From: Roseburia sp. AM59-24XD
Lineage (GTDB): Bacteria; Bacillota; Clostridia; Lachnospirales; Lachnospiraceae
Reading direction: 5' to 3'
NCBI RefSeq assembly: GCF_003478445.1
Contig: NZ_QUET01000024.1
Location: forward strand, 1-57,859
Length of the DNA: 57,859 bases
Part shown: positions 16,463 to 25,700 of the stretch, in pieces
Layout: each line of letters opens with the position of its first letter
Position numbering within the stretch: the stretch's first letter is position 1
Position numbers and translations under genes: made by a program
Notes under the pieces: model-generated
Told to the model about the DNA's origin: nothing
What the model saw: only the letters and a program-made list of their open reading frames with translations
Database searches by the model: none

Positions 16463-19117
16463 ATGCAAAAGTATGGAGTAAATGAGCTTCGAAGAATGTA
16501 TTTGAACTTTTTTGAAAGCAAGGATCATTTGGCGATGAAGAGCTTTTCGCTGGTTCCGCACAATGATAACAGCCTTTTGCTGATCAATGCGGGTATGGCA
16601 CCACTCAAGCCATATTTCACGGGACAGGAGATTCCGCCGAAGCGCAGAGTAACAACCTGTCAGAAGTGTGTCCGTACAGGAGATATTGAGAATGTTGGTA
16701 AGACAGCACGTCATCTGACGTTTTTTGAGATGCTTGGTAACTTCTCCTTCGGAGATTATTTCAAGCATGAGGCGATCGCATGGTCATGGGAGTTTTTGAC
16801 AAAGGTGATCGGTATGGAGCCGGAGAGATTATATCCGTCTATCTACGGTGAGGATGAAGAGGCATACGATATCTGGACAAAGGAGATCGGTGTGCCGGGA
16901 GAGAAGATCACCAGATTCTACCGTGATGAGAACGGGGAATGTGATAACTTCTGGGAGCATGGTGCAGGTCCTTGTGGTCCGTGCTCTGAAATTTATTACG
17001 ACAGAGGAGAGAAGTACGGCTGTGGCAAACCGGATTGTAAGGTTGGCTGCGACTGTGACCGTTTCATGGAGGTATGGAACAATGTATTTACCCAGTTTAA
17101 CGGAGACGGACATGGCGGCTACGAGGAACTCCAGAATAAGAACATCGATACCGGAATGGGTCTGGAACGTCTCGCTGTTGTTGTACAGGATGTGGATTCT
17201 GTCTTTGATATTGACACCATGAAGGCAATCCGTGACCGCATCTGCGAGATGGCTCATACAGAGTATCAGAAGGACGATGAGAAGGATGTTTCCATCCGTC
17301 TGATCACCGATCATATCCGTTCTTCAACATTTCTGATCTCTGATGGTGTTATGCCGGGTAACGAAGGACGTGGTTATGTTCTCCGCCGTCTGATCCGCCG
17401 TGCAGCGCTTCATGGCAGAAAGCTCGACATCAAGGGAGCATTTCTGGCAGAGTTATCAAAGACCGTGATCAACGAGTCCAAGGACGGTTATCCGGAGTTA
17501 GAAGAGAAGAAAGAATTTATCTTAAATGTTCTGAATAAAGAGGAAGAGCAGTTTAATAAGACGATCGACCAGGGACTTGCTATTTTAAATGAGATGCAGG
17601 AGACAATGAAGGCTGAGGGCAAGACAGAGCTTTCCGGCGCAGATGCGTTCAAGCTGTATGACACCTACGGTTTCCCTCTTGACATCACGACAGAGATCCT
17701 TGAGGAGCAGGGCTGCACCGTAGATGAGGCCGGCTTTAAAGCATTTATGGAGGAGCAGAAGGACAAGGCACGTAAGGCTCGCAAAGAGACAAACTACATG
17801 GGTGCCGAGGAGACCGTATATCAGCAGATTGATCCGGCAATTACTTCTAAATTTGTCGGATATCATGATCTGGAGCATGATTCAAAGATCACAGTACTTA
17901 CCACAGAGACAGAGCTTGTTGATGCACTTACAGATGGTCAGACAGGTACCGTGATCGTTGAGGAGACACCGTTCTATGCAACCATGGGTGGTCAGAAGGC
18001 AGATATAGGTACGATCACTGTCGGAGACAGCGAGTTTGTTGTTGAGGATACGGTTCACCTGCAGGGTGGCAAGATCGGTCATATCGGTAAGGTTACAAAG
18101 GGAATGATCAAGACCGGCGATACCGCGACATTAAAGGTTTGTCCGAAGAATCGTCTGGATACCGGAAAGAATCACAGTGCAACACATCTTCTTCAGAAGG
18201 CACTCCGTATGGTATTGGGCAATCATGTTGAGCAGAAGGGATCCTACGTGGATGCCGAGAGACTTCGTTTCGACTTCTCTCATTTCTCTGCAATGACACA
18301 GGAGGAGATTGAGAAGGTTGAGCAGATCGTCAATGATCAGATCTCTGCAAGTCTTGATGTTGTAACCGAGGAGATGACACTCGAAGAGGCAAAAGAGACC
18401 GGTGCGATGGCTCTTTTTGGTGAGAAGTACGGCGATAAGGTTCGCGTTGTCAAGATGGGTGATTTCAGTACAGAGCTCTGTGGTGGTACTCATGTAGCGA
18501 ACACAAGCGTGATCGCATCCTTCAAGATTATTTCCGAGAGCGGTGTTGCAGCAGGCGTCCGTCGTATCGAGGCACTGACATCTACAGGTCTGATGAAGCA
18601 TTACGATAATATCGAGAAGGCACTGAATGCTGCAGCAAAGACAGCAAAGGCTGAGCCGGAGCAGCTGGAGAAGAAGATTCAGTCCATGCAGGAGGAGATC
18701 AAGGCTCTCCAGTCCGAGAATGAGAAGCTTAAGACAAAGCTTGCCAACGAGGCAGCCGGTGATGTAGACAGCCAGATTCAGGAGATTGCCGGTGTAAAGG
18801 TACTGGCAATGAGCGTACCTGAGGTAGATATGAATGGTCTGCGTACACTCGGTGACCAGATGAAGGAAAAGATCGGTGAGGGTGTCGTTGTTCTGGCATC
18901 CGCCGTGGGCGGAAAGGTTTCTCTGCTTGCTATGGCAACCGATGAGGCAATGAAGCACGGAGCACATGCCGGCAACCTGATCAAAGCCATTGCTTCCGAA
19001 GTCGGAGGTGGCGGCGGCGGACGTCCGAATATGGCACAGGCAGGCGGCAAGAATCCGGCAGGAATCGACAACGCGATCGCCAAGGTAAAAGAAGTCCTTG
19101 AGGGTCAGTTGAAATAA
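16463..19117 (+). CDS. alaS: Alanyl-tRNA synthetase
   Basis: Charges tRNA-Ala with alanine. At 884 residues it is a full-length class II synthetase with a catalytic domain (1-240, motif RVTTCQKCVRTGDIENVG), a tRNA recognition region, an editing domain with zinc ligands in NHSATHLL (near 570) and the later CGGTH motif (near 675), and the C-terminal oligomerisation/DHHA1 domain with a glycine run ASEVGGGGGGRP. A good AGGAGG-like site (GGAGG) precedes the ATG. I saw no T-box leader: the 100 nt upstream hold only a short GCACA/TGTGC hairpin. Confidence 0.97.
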   Translation: MQKYGVNELRRMYLNFFESKDHLAMKSFSLVPHNDNSLLLINAGMAPLKPYFTGQEIPPKRRVTTCQKCVRTGDIENVGKTARHLTFFEMLGNFSFGDYFKHEAIAWSWEFLTKVIGMEPERLYPSIYGEDEEAYDIWTKEIGVPGEKITRFYRDENGECDNFWEHGAGPCGPCSEIYYDRGEKYGCGKPDCKVGCDCDRFMEVWNNVFTQFNGDGHGGYEELQNKNIDTGMGLERLAVVVQDVDSVFDIDTMKAIRDRICEMAHTEYQKDDEKDVSIRLITDHIRSSTFLISDGVMPGNEGRGYVLRRLIRRAALHGRKLDIKGAFLAELSKTVINESKDGYPELEEKKEFILNVLNKEEEQFNKTIDQGLAILNEMQETMKAEGKTELSGADAFKLYDTYGFPLDITTEILEEQGCTVDEAGFKAFMEEQKDKARKARKETNYMGAEETVYQQIDPAITSKFVGYHDLEHDSKITVLTTETELVDALTDGQTGTVIVEETPFYATMGGQKADIGTITVGDSEFVVEDTVHLQGGKIGHIGKVTKGMIKTGDTATLKVCPKNRLDTGKNHSATHLLQKALRMVLGNHVEQKGSYVDAERLRFDFSHFSAMTQEEIEKVEQIVNDQISASLDVVTEEMTLEEAKETGAMALFGEKYGDKVRVVKMGDFSTELCGGTHVANTSVIASFKIISESGVAAGVRRIEALTSTGLMKHYDNIEKALNAAAKTAKAEPEQLEKKIQSMQEEIKALQSENEKLKTKLANEAAGDVDSQIQEIAGVKVLAMSVPEVDMNGLRTLGDQMKEKIGEGVVVLASAVGGKVSLLAMATDEAMKHGAHAGNLIKAIASEVGGGGGGRPNMAQAGGKNPAGIDNAIAKVKEVLEGQLK

Positions 19118-19139
19118 AGAGAAATATTTCAAAAAGTAG

Positions 19140-19167
19140 TTGACGAAATGGAAAAATGTGTTATAAT
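19140..19167 (+). promoter_or_regulatory. Promoter of rpsU
   Basis: TTGACG, a 16-nt spacer and TATAAT, just after the alaS stop. The transcript would carry a leader of about 125 nt before rpsU. Confidence 0.75.
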
Positions 19168-19298
19168 CTATCTTGTGCGTTGATAGGAGGAATCCTGTCG
19201 TTAAAAATACCCATACAGTTGTGTATTGGATTTATAAGCAGCTGAATGCACAGCAGCCGCGCAAAATTTACAACTGGAGGGAGGTTAGGTGTGAGACT

Positions 19299-19472
19299 AT
19301 GTCAAATGTAATCGTAAAAGAGAATGAGACATTGGATAACGCTTTACGCCGTTTCAAGAGAAACTGCGCAAAGGCAGGTATTCAGCAGGAGATTCGTAAG
19401 AGAGAGCATTATGAGAAGCCTAGTGTTCGTCGTAAGAAGAAGTCTGAGGCAGCTCGTAAGCGTAAATATTAA
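19299..19472 (+). CDS. rpsU: 30S ribosomal protein S21
   Basis: Short basic ribosomal protein of 57 residues with the S21 core [19 protein letters not shown] and the arginine/lysine-rich tail [14 protein letters not shown]. The longest open frame begins 42 codons upstream, but S21 proteins begin at MSNVIVKE. The nearest strong site (GGAGGGAGG) is about 15 nt from this ATG, unusually far, so initiation may be tuned by the leader. It has its own promoter and terminator. Confidence 0.95.
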   Translation: MSNVIVKENETLDNALRRFKRNCAKAGIQQEIRKREHYEKPSVRRKKKSEAARKRKY

Positions 19473-19508
19473 TTTACGAAACCACAATGAAAAAGAGTAA
19501 AACCTTAT

Positions 19509-19547
19509 CAGGGAAGTTGATTGTCGCGAGACAGACTTCCCTGTTTT
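19509..19547 (+). terminator. Terminator of rpsU
   Basis: A 9-bp stem CAGGGAAGT / ACTTCCCTG enclosing a small TGTC-GCGA-GACA hairpin, followed by TTTT. Confidence 0.75.
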
Positions 19548-19579
19548 GGTATGAAAAGTCTCGATGTATGTAATGAAAT

Positions 19580-20137
19580 ACTAAGACTTCCCATTCCAAA
19601 GACAGAAATCAACCCAAAATATTTCTTATGTCCAAGAATGAAACATCCATTTTGCCTTGGAAAATAAATTGATCCGTGAGCTATCACTAAAAAATTGACG
19701 CAGATCAGTAGGATTTCTGAAAAATCTTTGCTTTGCAATGCTTTGATAAATGCGCATCCGAACGACTGAGCCCCATAGGTGGGCTCAGCTATTTCGGACG
19801 GCACGCTTTCGCTACCACTGCACCACGCAGCGGTACATAACGCCCCAAGTGTTAAATAATTATATATGTATTTACAATACTTGGGCGTAAGTACCGGCGG
19901 ATGCAAGTGCCTCTCGAAACATCTGATTCCCACCTTGGGGCGAGTACGGCAGGATGCGTTTATCGAAGATCAAAGCAGCAAAGCAATTAGATTTTTCGAA
20001 ATCCGTCAGTGACAAGACAATTTTTTAGTGATAGCTCACGGATTTTTATACATTGGCAGACAAAATGTAACTTCTAAATAATCAGACATAAGAAATATTA
20101 TGGGCATACATCAATTGGGGGAATGGGAAGTCTTAGT
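19580..20137. repeat. Palindromic MITE-like repeat element, copy 1 (558 bp)
   Basis: Begins ACTAAGACTTCCCATTCC and ends with the inverted complement GAATGGGAAGTCTTAGT. The ends remain imperfectly complementary for over 100 bp on each side (shared blocks such as ATATTTCTTATGTC and GTGAGCTATCACTAAAAAATTG), so the whole element could fold into one giant hairpin. A non-palindromic core contains CTGAGCCCCATAGGTGGGCTCAG and CCACTGCACCACGCAGCGGT. A shorter inverted copy lies at 32058-32501. No transposase is encoded. No clear target-site duplication is seen at this copy. It lies between the rpsU and pbuX terminators, outside genes. Confidence 0.85.
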
Positions 20138-20151
20138 AAAACGTTTTGATA

Positions 20152-20205
20152 AACGAAAAGAAGAGACATGTTCTATGTCATATAGAGCATGTCTCTTCTT
20201 TCGTT
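20152..20205 (-). terminator. Terminator of xpt-pbuX
   Basis: A very long stem, about 18 bp (AACGAAA-GAAGAGACATG on one side, CATGTCTCTTCTTTCGTT on the other), closed by further pairing TTCTAT/ATAGAG. It lies downstream of the minus-strand pbuX stop. Confidence 0.75.
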
Positions 20206-20250
20206 ATGATATGTTTGTACTGCGGCGAAAGCCGTAATAAGGATCATTTA

Positions 20251-21594
20251 CTACTCGTTTGCAGCTTTCTTTTCCTCAAATGCTTCCATATTCTGCGGAA
20301 GGATCAGGTTTAAGATAACCGCTACCAGAAATACCACGGCTACACAGTTCTCTGCGAAGACTGTCTCGATGATCTTCGGGAATACAGAGAACAGCTCCGG
20401 CACCTGTGTAAAGCCAATACCGATACTTAAGGAAAGTGCCACGATAGTGATGTTTCTCTGTGAATAACCGCATTTACCGATCATCTGCAGACCACTGACA
20501 ACGATCGTTCCAAACATCATGATCGTACATCCGCCTAAAACGGCATCCGGCAGTGTGGCAAGCACAGCACCAAAGATTGGGAAGATACCGGCAAGGATCA
20601 TGATCAGCGCGCCTGTAGCGATCGTGAAGCGGTTGACAACCTTTGTCATTGCGACAAGACCGACGTTCTGGCTGAAGGATGTGATCGGCATACAGCCAAA
20701 CAGAGAGGACAGGGAGCTGATAAAACCATCACAGGCAAGGGAGCCGGAGATCTCTTTTGTGGTGGCACTGCGGTTTAAGCCGGAATTGGCAAGTGCCTGC
20801 GTATCTCCGATTGTCTCTGTGGCAGATACTAAGAAAATCAATGCTACAGAAATGATCGCATTTAAATGAAATTCCATTTTAAATGGCATCAGATGTGGAA
20901 GAGCAATAACGCTGGTGCCTGCCAGAGAGGAGAAATCGACAAGTCCCATCGGGATTGCGACAAGGTATCCGACAATGAGTCCGAAAAGGACGGACAATTG
21001 CTTCCAGTAGGACTTTGCAAATATATTAAATAAGATACAGCAAAGCAGTGTGATCGTACCGAGGATCCAGTTTTCGACAGAGCCAAAGTTTTCGCTGCCG
21101 CTGCCACCGCCGAAGGAGGTGGAGCCTACAGAGAGAAGGGAAAATCCGATCGCCGTAACCACGCTGGCGGATACGATCGGAGAGATGATCTTTATCCAGT
21201 ATTTGGCGAAAAGACCAAGACAGCCCTCGATCAGACCGCCGATCAGTACGGCTCCCATGATCGTGCCGTAGCCGTAGTTTGTGCCGATGTAACACATGAT
21301 CGATACGAACGTAAAGCTGATACCCATAACGATCGGAAGACCGGAGCCGATCCGCCAGAGCGGGAAAAGCTGGATCAGTGTACCGATACCGGCGATCAGC
21401 ATGGCACTCTGGATCAACATGGCAAGCTGTTTGCCGGAGACACCGGAGGCACCGGCAACAATGATGATCGGTGAAATATTGGCTACGAACATTGCAAGAA
21501 TGTGCTGAAGACCAAACGGAATGGCGCGGGATACGGGAACCCGTCCCTCTAATTGATAGATGTTGCTTACTGAACTGTTATTTTTGTTACTCAT
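20251..21594 (-). CDS. pbuX: Xanthine/uracil permease family protein (NCS2), probable xanthine permease
   Basis: Integral membrane nucleobase permease of 447 residues with about 14 hydrophobic segments. The NCS2 signature region appears as SATETIGDTQALANSGLNRS near residue 265, preceded by a VSASVVTAIGFSLL segment. The family includes uracil, xanthine and uric acid carriers. I favour xanthine because the gene lies directly downstream of xpt, as in the Bacillus xpt-pbuX operon. Start ATG follows AAAGGAAAGG. No purine riboswitch is visible upstream of the operon. Confidence 0.88.
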   Translation of the reverse strand: MSNKNNSSVSNIYQLEGRVPVSRAIPFGLQHILAMFVANISPIIIVAGASGVSGKQLAMLIQSAMLIAGIGTLIQLFPLWRIGSGLPIVMGISFTFVSIMCYIGTNYGYGTIMGAVLIGGLIEGCLGLFAKYWIKIISPIVSASVVTAIGFSLLSVGSTSFGGGSGSENFGSVENWILGTITLLCCILFNIFAKSYWKQLSVLFGLIVGYLVAIPMGLVDFSSLAGTSVIALPHLMPFKMEFHLNAIISVALIFLVSATETIGDTQALANSGLNRSATTKEISGSLACDGFISSLSSLFGCMPITSFSQNVGLVAMTKVVNRFTIATGALIMILAGIFPIFGAVLATLPDAVLGGCTIMMFGTIVVSGLQMIGKCGYSQRNITIVALSLSIGIGFTQVPELFSVFPKIIETVFAENCVAVVFLVAVILNLILPQNMEAFEEKKAANE

Positions 21595-21740
21595 TTCATG
21601 TAAATTCCTTTCCTTTTCGATTGGTAAAATAACGATCCCGGTAACAGGAACGTCGATGTATTATTTCTTATTACAAAGAAAATCATTTAAAAGATGACGG
21701 GGGGCAGAAACTACTTTGTCCCCAATGGATGTGCCGGGGG

Positions 21741-22322
21741 TTACTGCTCGCGGAAGGTGATCTCGCCGGTGGAGGCGTCCATGGCATCCACGATCGCCAG
21801 AGACTCTAACTGGAAACCGAGGTTGCGGATCATACGACCGCCGACCTGGAAGCCCTTCTCAACGGCAATTCCGATTCCTTCAACAGTTGCACCGGCTTCG
21901 GTGATGATGGAGATCAGTCCCTGCAGAGCACAGCCATTTGCCAGAAAATCATCAATGATGAGTACATGATCCTCCGGACTTAGAAACTTCTTGGAGACAA
22001 TGACCTGATTTTTGCACTTGTGGGTGAAGGACTCCACCTCGGCTACATACATGTCTCCCTCAATATTGATGCTTTTGGACTTCTTGGCAAAGACGACCGG
22101 TACATCAAAATGTCTGGCAGCCACGCAGGCGATACCGATACCGGAAGCCTCGATGGTCAGGATCTTGTTGATCGGTTTGCCTGCAAAGCGGCGTTTCCAC
22201 TCGGCACCCATCTCGTCAAAGAGACGGATATCCATCTGATGGTTGAGAAAGCTGTCGACCTTTAAGACATTCCCCTCCTTTACAATGCCGTCCTTCATAA
22301 TACGTTCTTCTAAAAAATTCAT
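21741..22322 (-). CDS. xpt: Xanthine phosphoribosyltransferase
   Basis: Converts xanthine and PRPP to XMP for purine salvage in the cytoplasm. About 193 residues, the family's normal size. The PRPP-binding motif is [17 protein letters not shown] near residue 130, and [23 protein letters not shown] near 60 is typical of Xpt. The start ATG ([12 protein letters not shown]) follows AAAGGA by 9 nt; the longer open frame upstream is not coding. It is the first gene of a two-gene unit with the permease, about 145 nt apart. Confidence 0.95.
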   Translation of the reverse strand: MNFLEERIMKDGIVKEGNVLKVDSFLNHQMDIRLFDEMGAEWKRRFAGKPINKILTIEASGIGIACVAARHFDVPVVFAKKSKSINIEGDMYVAEVESFTHKCKNQVIVSKKFLSPEDHVLIIDDFLANGCALQGLISIITEAGATVEGIGIAVEKGFQVGGRMIRNLGFQLESLAIVDAMDASTGEITFREQ

Positions 22323-22413
22323 GGTTTCGATTCCTTTCTGAATAGAATGCTTCTCTGTGCGAAAGGCACAAAGCGTTGAAAAACGCCCTTTTTTGAGTGT
22401 TTTAATGTTGATA

Positions 22414-22442
22414 AGTTTAGCATGAAACAGGCAATTTCGCAA
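22414..22442 (-). promoter_or_regulatory. Possible promoter of xpt-pbuX
   Basis: On the minus strand TTGCGA, 17 nt and TAAACT with an extended TGC just before the -10. The leader to xpt would be about 85 nt. It contains no recognisable purine riboswitch core. Confidence 0.4.
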
Positions 22443-22571
22443 GGGACAGTATATTTTCTTAAGCAAGTGGTGTTTTTGGGCGAAACAGAGCATATTAAAC
22501 AGAAGAAAATAAATCAAAACGGGAAAATGCTATATTATTCAAAGAAATTATTGATAAAACTTAAAAATGTG

Positions 22572-22600
22572 TTGCAATTATTGAGAATATATATTATAAT
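22572..22600 (+). promoter_or_regulatory. Promoter of gltBD
   Basis: TTGCAA, a 17-nt spacer and a perfect TATAAT, about 135 nt upstream of gltB. Confidence 0.75.
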
Positions 22601-22617
22601 AGCTTCAATTTGAAGAA

Positions 22618-22662
22618 CAAAGGGGTTCGACAGGTTTTACTTGTTGACCCCTTTTTCTTTTT
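22618..22662 (+). terminator. Terminator-like hairpin in the gltB leader (candidate attenuator)
   Basis: Stem AAGGGGT-CGACA paired with TGTTG-ACCCCTT (one bulged T), followed by TTTTTCTTTTTTT. It lies about 15 nt after the expected transcription start and upstream of gltB, so it should stop transcription unless antiterminated. ANTAR-type antitermination is a candidate mechanism, as an ANTAR protein is encoded at 34062-34621. Confidence 0.65.
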
Positions 22663-22665
22663 TTA

Positions 22666-22704
22666 GGTATCCGCAGTCAAAACAAGTAAATTTAAGCGGA
22701 TACC
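22666..22704 (+). promoter_or_regulatory. Inverted repeat in the gltB leader
   Basis: Perfect 9-bp inverted repeat GGTATCCGC and GCGGATACC separated by 21 nt, directly after the leader terminator and 32 nt before the gltB start. It could be an RNA stem or an operator; its role is unknown. Confidence 0.5.
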
Positions 22705-22736
22705 GCGATATCAATAATTGAATGGAGGAACATGGA

Positions 22737-25700
22737 ATGGTTAATCAGGAAGCAATGAATGAGAGTGCAGTACAGGCTTCAAAATGTATTGATCATGAGA
22801 CAAAGGGCTTATATGATCCGCATTTTGAGCATGACAACTGTGGTATTGGTGCCATCGTCAACATTAAGGGTAACAAAACCCATGACACAGTATCCGGAGC
22901 ACTGGAGATTGTGGAAAAGCTGGAACATCGTGCCGGTAAGGATGCAGAAGGTAAGACCGGTGATGGAGTAGGTATCATGCTTCAGATTTCGCACCAGTTT
23001 TTTAAGAAAGCGACAGAGCCGCTTGGTATTGAGCTTGGAGGAGAGCGCGATTATGGTGTGGGTATGTTCTTCTTTCCGCAGGATGAGTTAAAGCGCAATC
23101 AGGCAAAGCGTATGTTTGAGGTGATCACAGAGAAGGAAGGCATGAAGTTCCTCGGCTGGAGAGAGGTTCCAATCAAGCCGGACATTCTCGGTCACAAGGC
23201 GTTGGAGTGCATGCCTTATATTATGCAGGGCTTTGTAAAGAGACCGGATGATGTTCAGAAAGGACTTGACTTTGACCGTAAGCTGTATGTTGCACGCCGT
23301 GTGTTTGAGCAGCAGAGCAGCGAGGATACTTATGTTGTTTCCTGTTCCAGCCGTACGATCGTTTATAAAGGAATGTTCTTGGTTGGACAGCTTCGTTCCT
23401 TCTTTATGGACCTGCAGGATGAGGATTATGTTTCTGCAATTGCAATTGTGCATTCCAGATTTAGTACTAACACAAATCCAAGCTGGATGCGTGCTCATCC
23501 AAACCGCTTCATCGTACACAATGGTGAGATCAATACGATCGTAGGTAACGCAGATAAGATGCTTGCCCGCGAGGAGACGATGGAGACACCATATCTGTCC
23601 AGTGATTTCCATAAGATTCTGCCGGTTGTCGATCCAAACGGTTCCGACTCCGCACGTCTTGATAATACACTGGAATTTCTGGTAATGAGTGGTATGGAGC
23701 TGCCGCTTGCCGTGATGATCACGATCCCTGAGCCATGGGAAAATGATATGAGCATCAGCCAGAAGAAGAGAGACTTTTATCAGTATTATGCAACAATGAT
23801 GGAGCCATGGGATGGTCCGGCATCTATCCTGTTCTCCGATGGTGATTATATGGGAGCTGTCCTTGACCGTAATGGTCTCAGACCTTCCCGTTACTATATT
23901 ACAACAGACGATCAGCTGATCCTTTCGTCCGAGGTTGGTGTATTTGAACTTCCTCCGGAGAAGATCGTGAAGAAGGATCGTTTAAGACCGGGCCGTATGC
24001 TTCTGGTGGACACCGTGAAGGGTGAGCTGATCGATGATGCGGACCTGAAAGAGAAATATGCATCCCGTCAGCCGTACGGTGAGTGGTTAAACAGTAATCT
24101 CGTCACTCTGGCAGAGCTTCATATTCCAAACCATAAGGTACCGGAGTACACGGATGAAGAGAGAGCAAGAATGCAGAAGGCATTCGGTTATACCTTTGAG
24201 GAATATAAGAACTCTATCCTGCCGATGGCGCAGAACGGAAGTGAGCCGATCGCATCCATGGGTACCGATACACCGCTTCCAATGCTTTCCCGTAAGGTAC
24301 AGCCGCTGTTTAACTATTTCAAGCAGATGTTTGCACAGGTAACAAACCCTCCGATCGATGCGATCCGCGAGGAGATCGTTACATCAACAAGCGTTTACAT
24401 CGGTGAGGACGGAAACCTTCTCGAGGAGAAGGGAGAGAACTGCAAGGTATTAAAGATCCACAATCCGATCCTGAATGATACCGATCTTTTAAAGATTAAG
24501 AACATGGATAAGGATGGCTTTAAGTGTGAGGTTCTTCCGATTACTTATTATAAGAACACATCCTTAAAGAAAGCACTGGATCATCTGTGCCTTGAGGCAG
24601 ACCGTGCGCATAAGGAAGGCTGCAACATCCTGATCTTAAGTGACCGTGATGTGGATGAGTTCCATATGCCGATTCCATCCCTGCTTGCGGTTTCTACCCT
24701 GCAGCAGCATCTGGTAACAACAAAGAGAAGAACAAGCATGTCAGTCATTCTTGAGACGGCAGAGCCGAGAGAGGTTCATCATTTTGCAACACTTCTCGGA
24801 TACGGTGCAAGTGCGGTCAATCCATATCTGGCACATGAGACGATCCGTGAGCTGATCAGTAACGGAATGCTGGACAAGGATTATTATGCAGCAGTCAGTG
24901 ATTATGATAACGCTGTTCTTCATGGCATCGTAAAGATCGCTTCCAAGATGGGAATTTCTACGATCCAGTCTTATCAGGGATCCAAGATCTTCGAGGCAAT
25001 CGGTATCTCCAAGGAAGTTATCGAGACTTACTTCCCGGATACGGTAAGTCGTGTGGGTGGTGTTACTCTTGAGGATATTGAGAAGCAGATCGACGAGCAG
25101 CACAGCCGTGCATTTGATCCGCTGGATCTGACGGTTGATCTGAACTTAGAGAACCGTGGACAGCATAAAGAACGTGGCCATCAGGAGGAGCATCTGTACA
25201 ATCCGGAGACGATCCATCTTCTGCAGCAGGCAACCTGGACCGGTAATTATGAGCTGTTTAAACAGTATTCAAAGTGTATAGATGAGAAAGAGAAGCAGAT
25301 CAATTTAAGAAGTCTTCTTGATTTCAAATATCCGAAGAAGGGTATCGACATTGATCAGGTTGAGAGTGTGGATGAGATCGTACAGAGATTTAAGACCGGT
25401 GCAATGTCTTATGGATCTATTTCACAGGAGGCACATGAGACATTGGCGATCGCAATGAACCGTCTCCATGGTAAGTCAAACAGCGGTGAGGGTGGTGAGA
25501 GTCTTGAGAGACTGGAAACTGCCGGATCCGAAGTGGATCGCTGCTCTGCAATCAAGCAGGTGGCATCCGGACGTTTTGGTGTCACCTCCCGTTACCTTGT
25601 CAGTGCCAAGGAGATCCAGATCAAGATGGCACAGGGTGCAAAGCCCGGTGAGGGTGGTCATCTTCCGGGTGGAAAGGTTTATCCTTGGGTTGCAAAGACC

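Noticed and set aside
19508..19933. Minus-strand open frame of 141 codons inside the palindromic repeat, related to a plus-strand frame at 32277-32483
   Set aside because: The frames follow the repeat core and its terminal arms, have no ribosome binding site and differ in length between copies. The similarity reflects the repeated DNA rather than a conserved protein.
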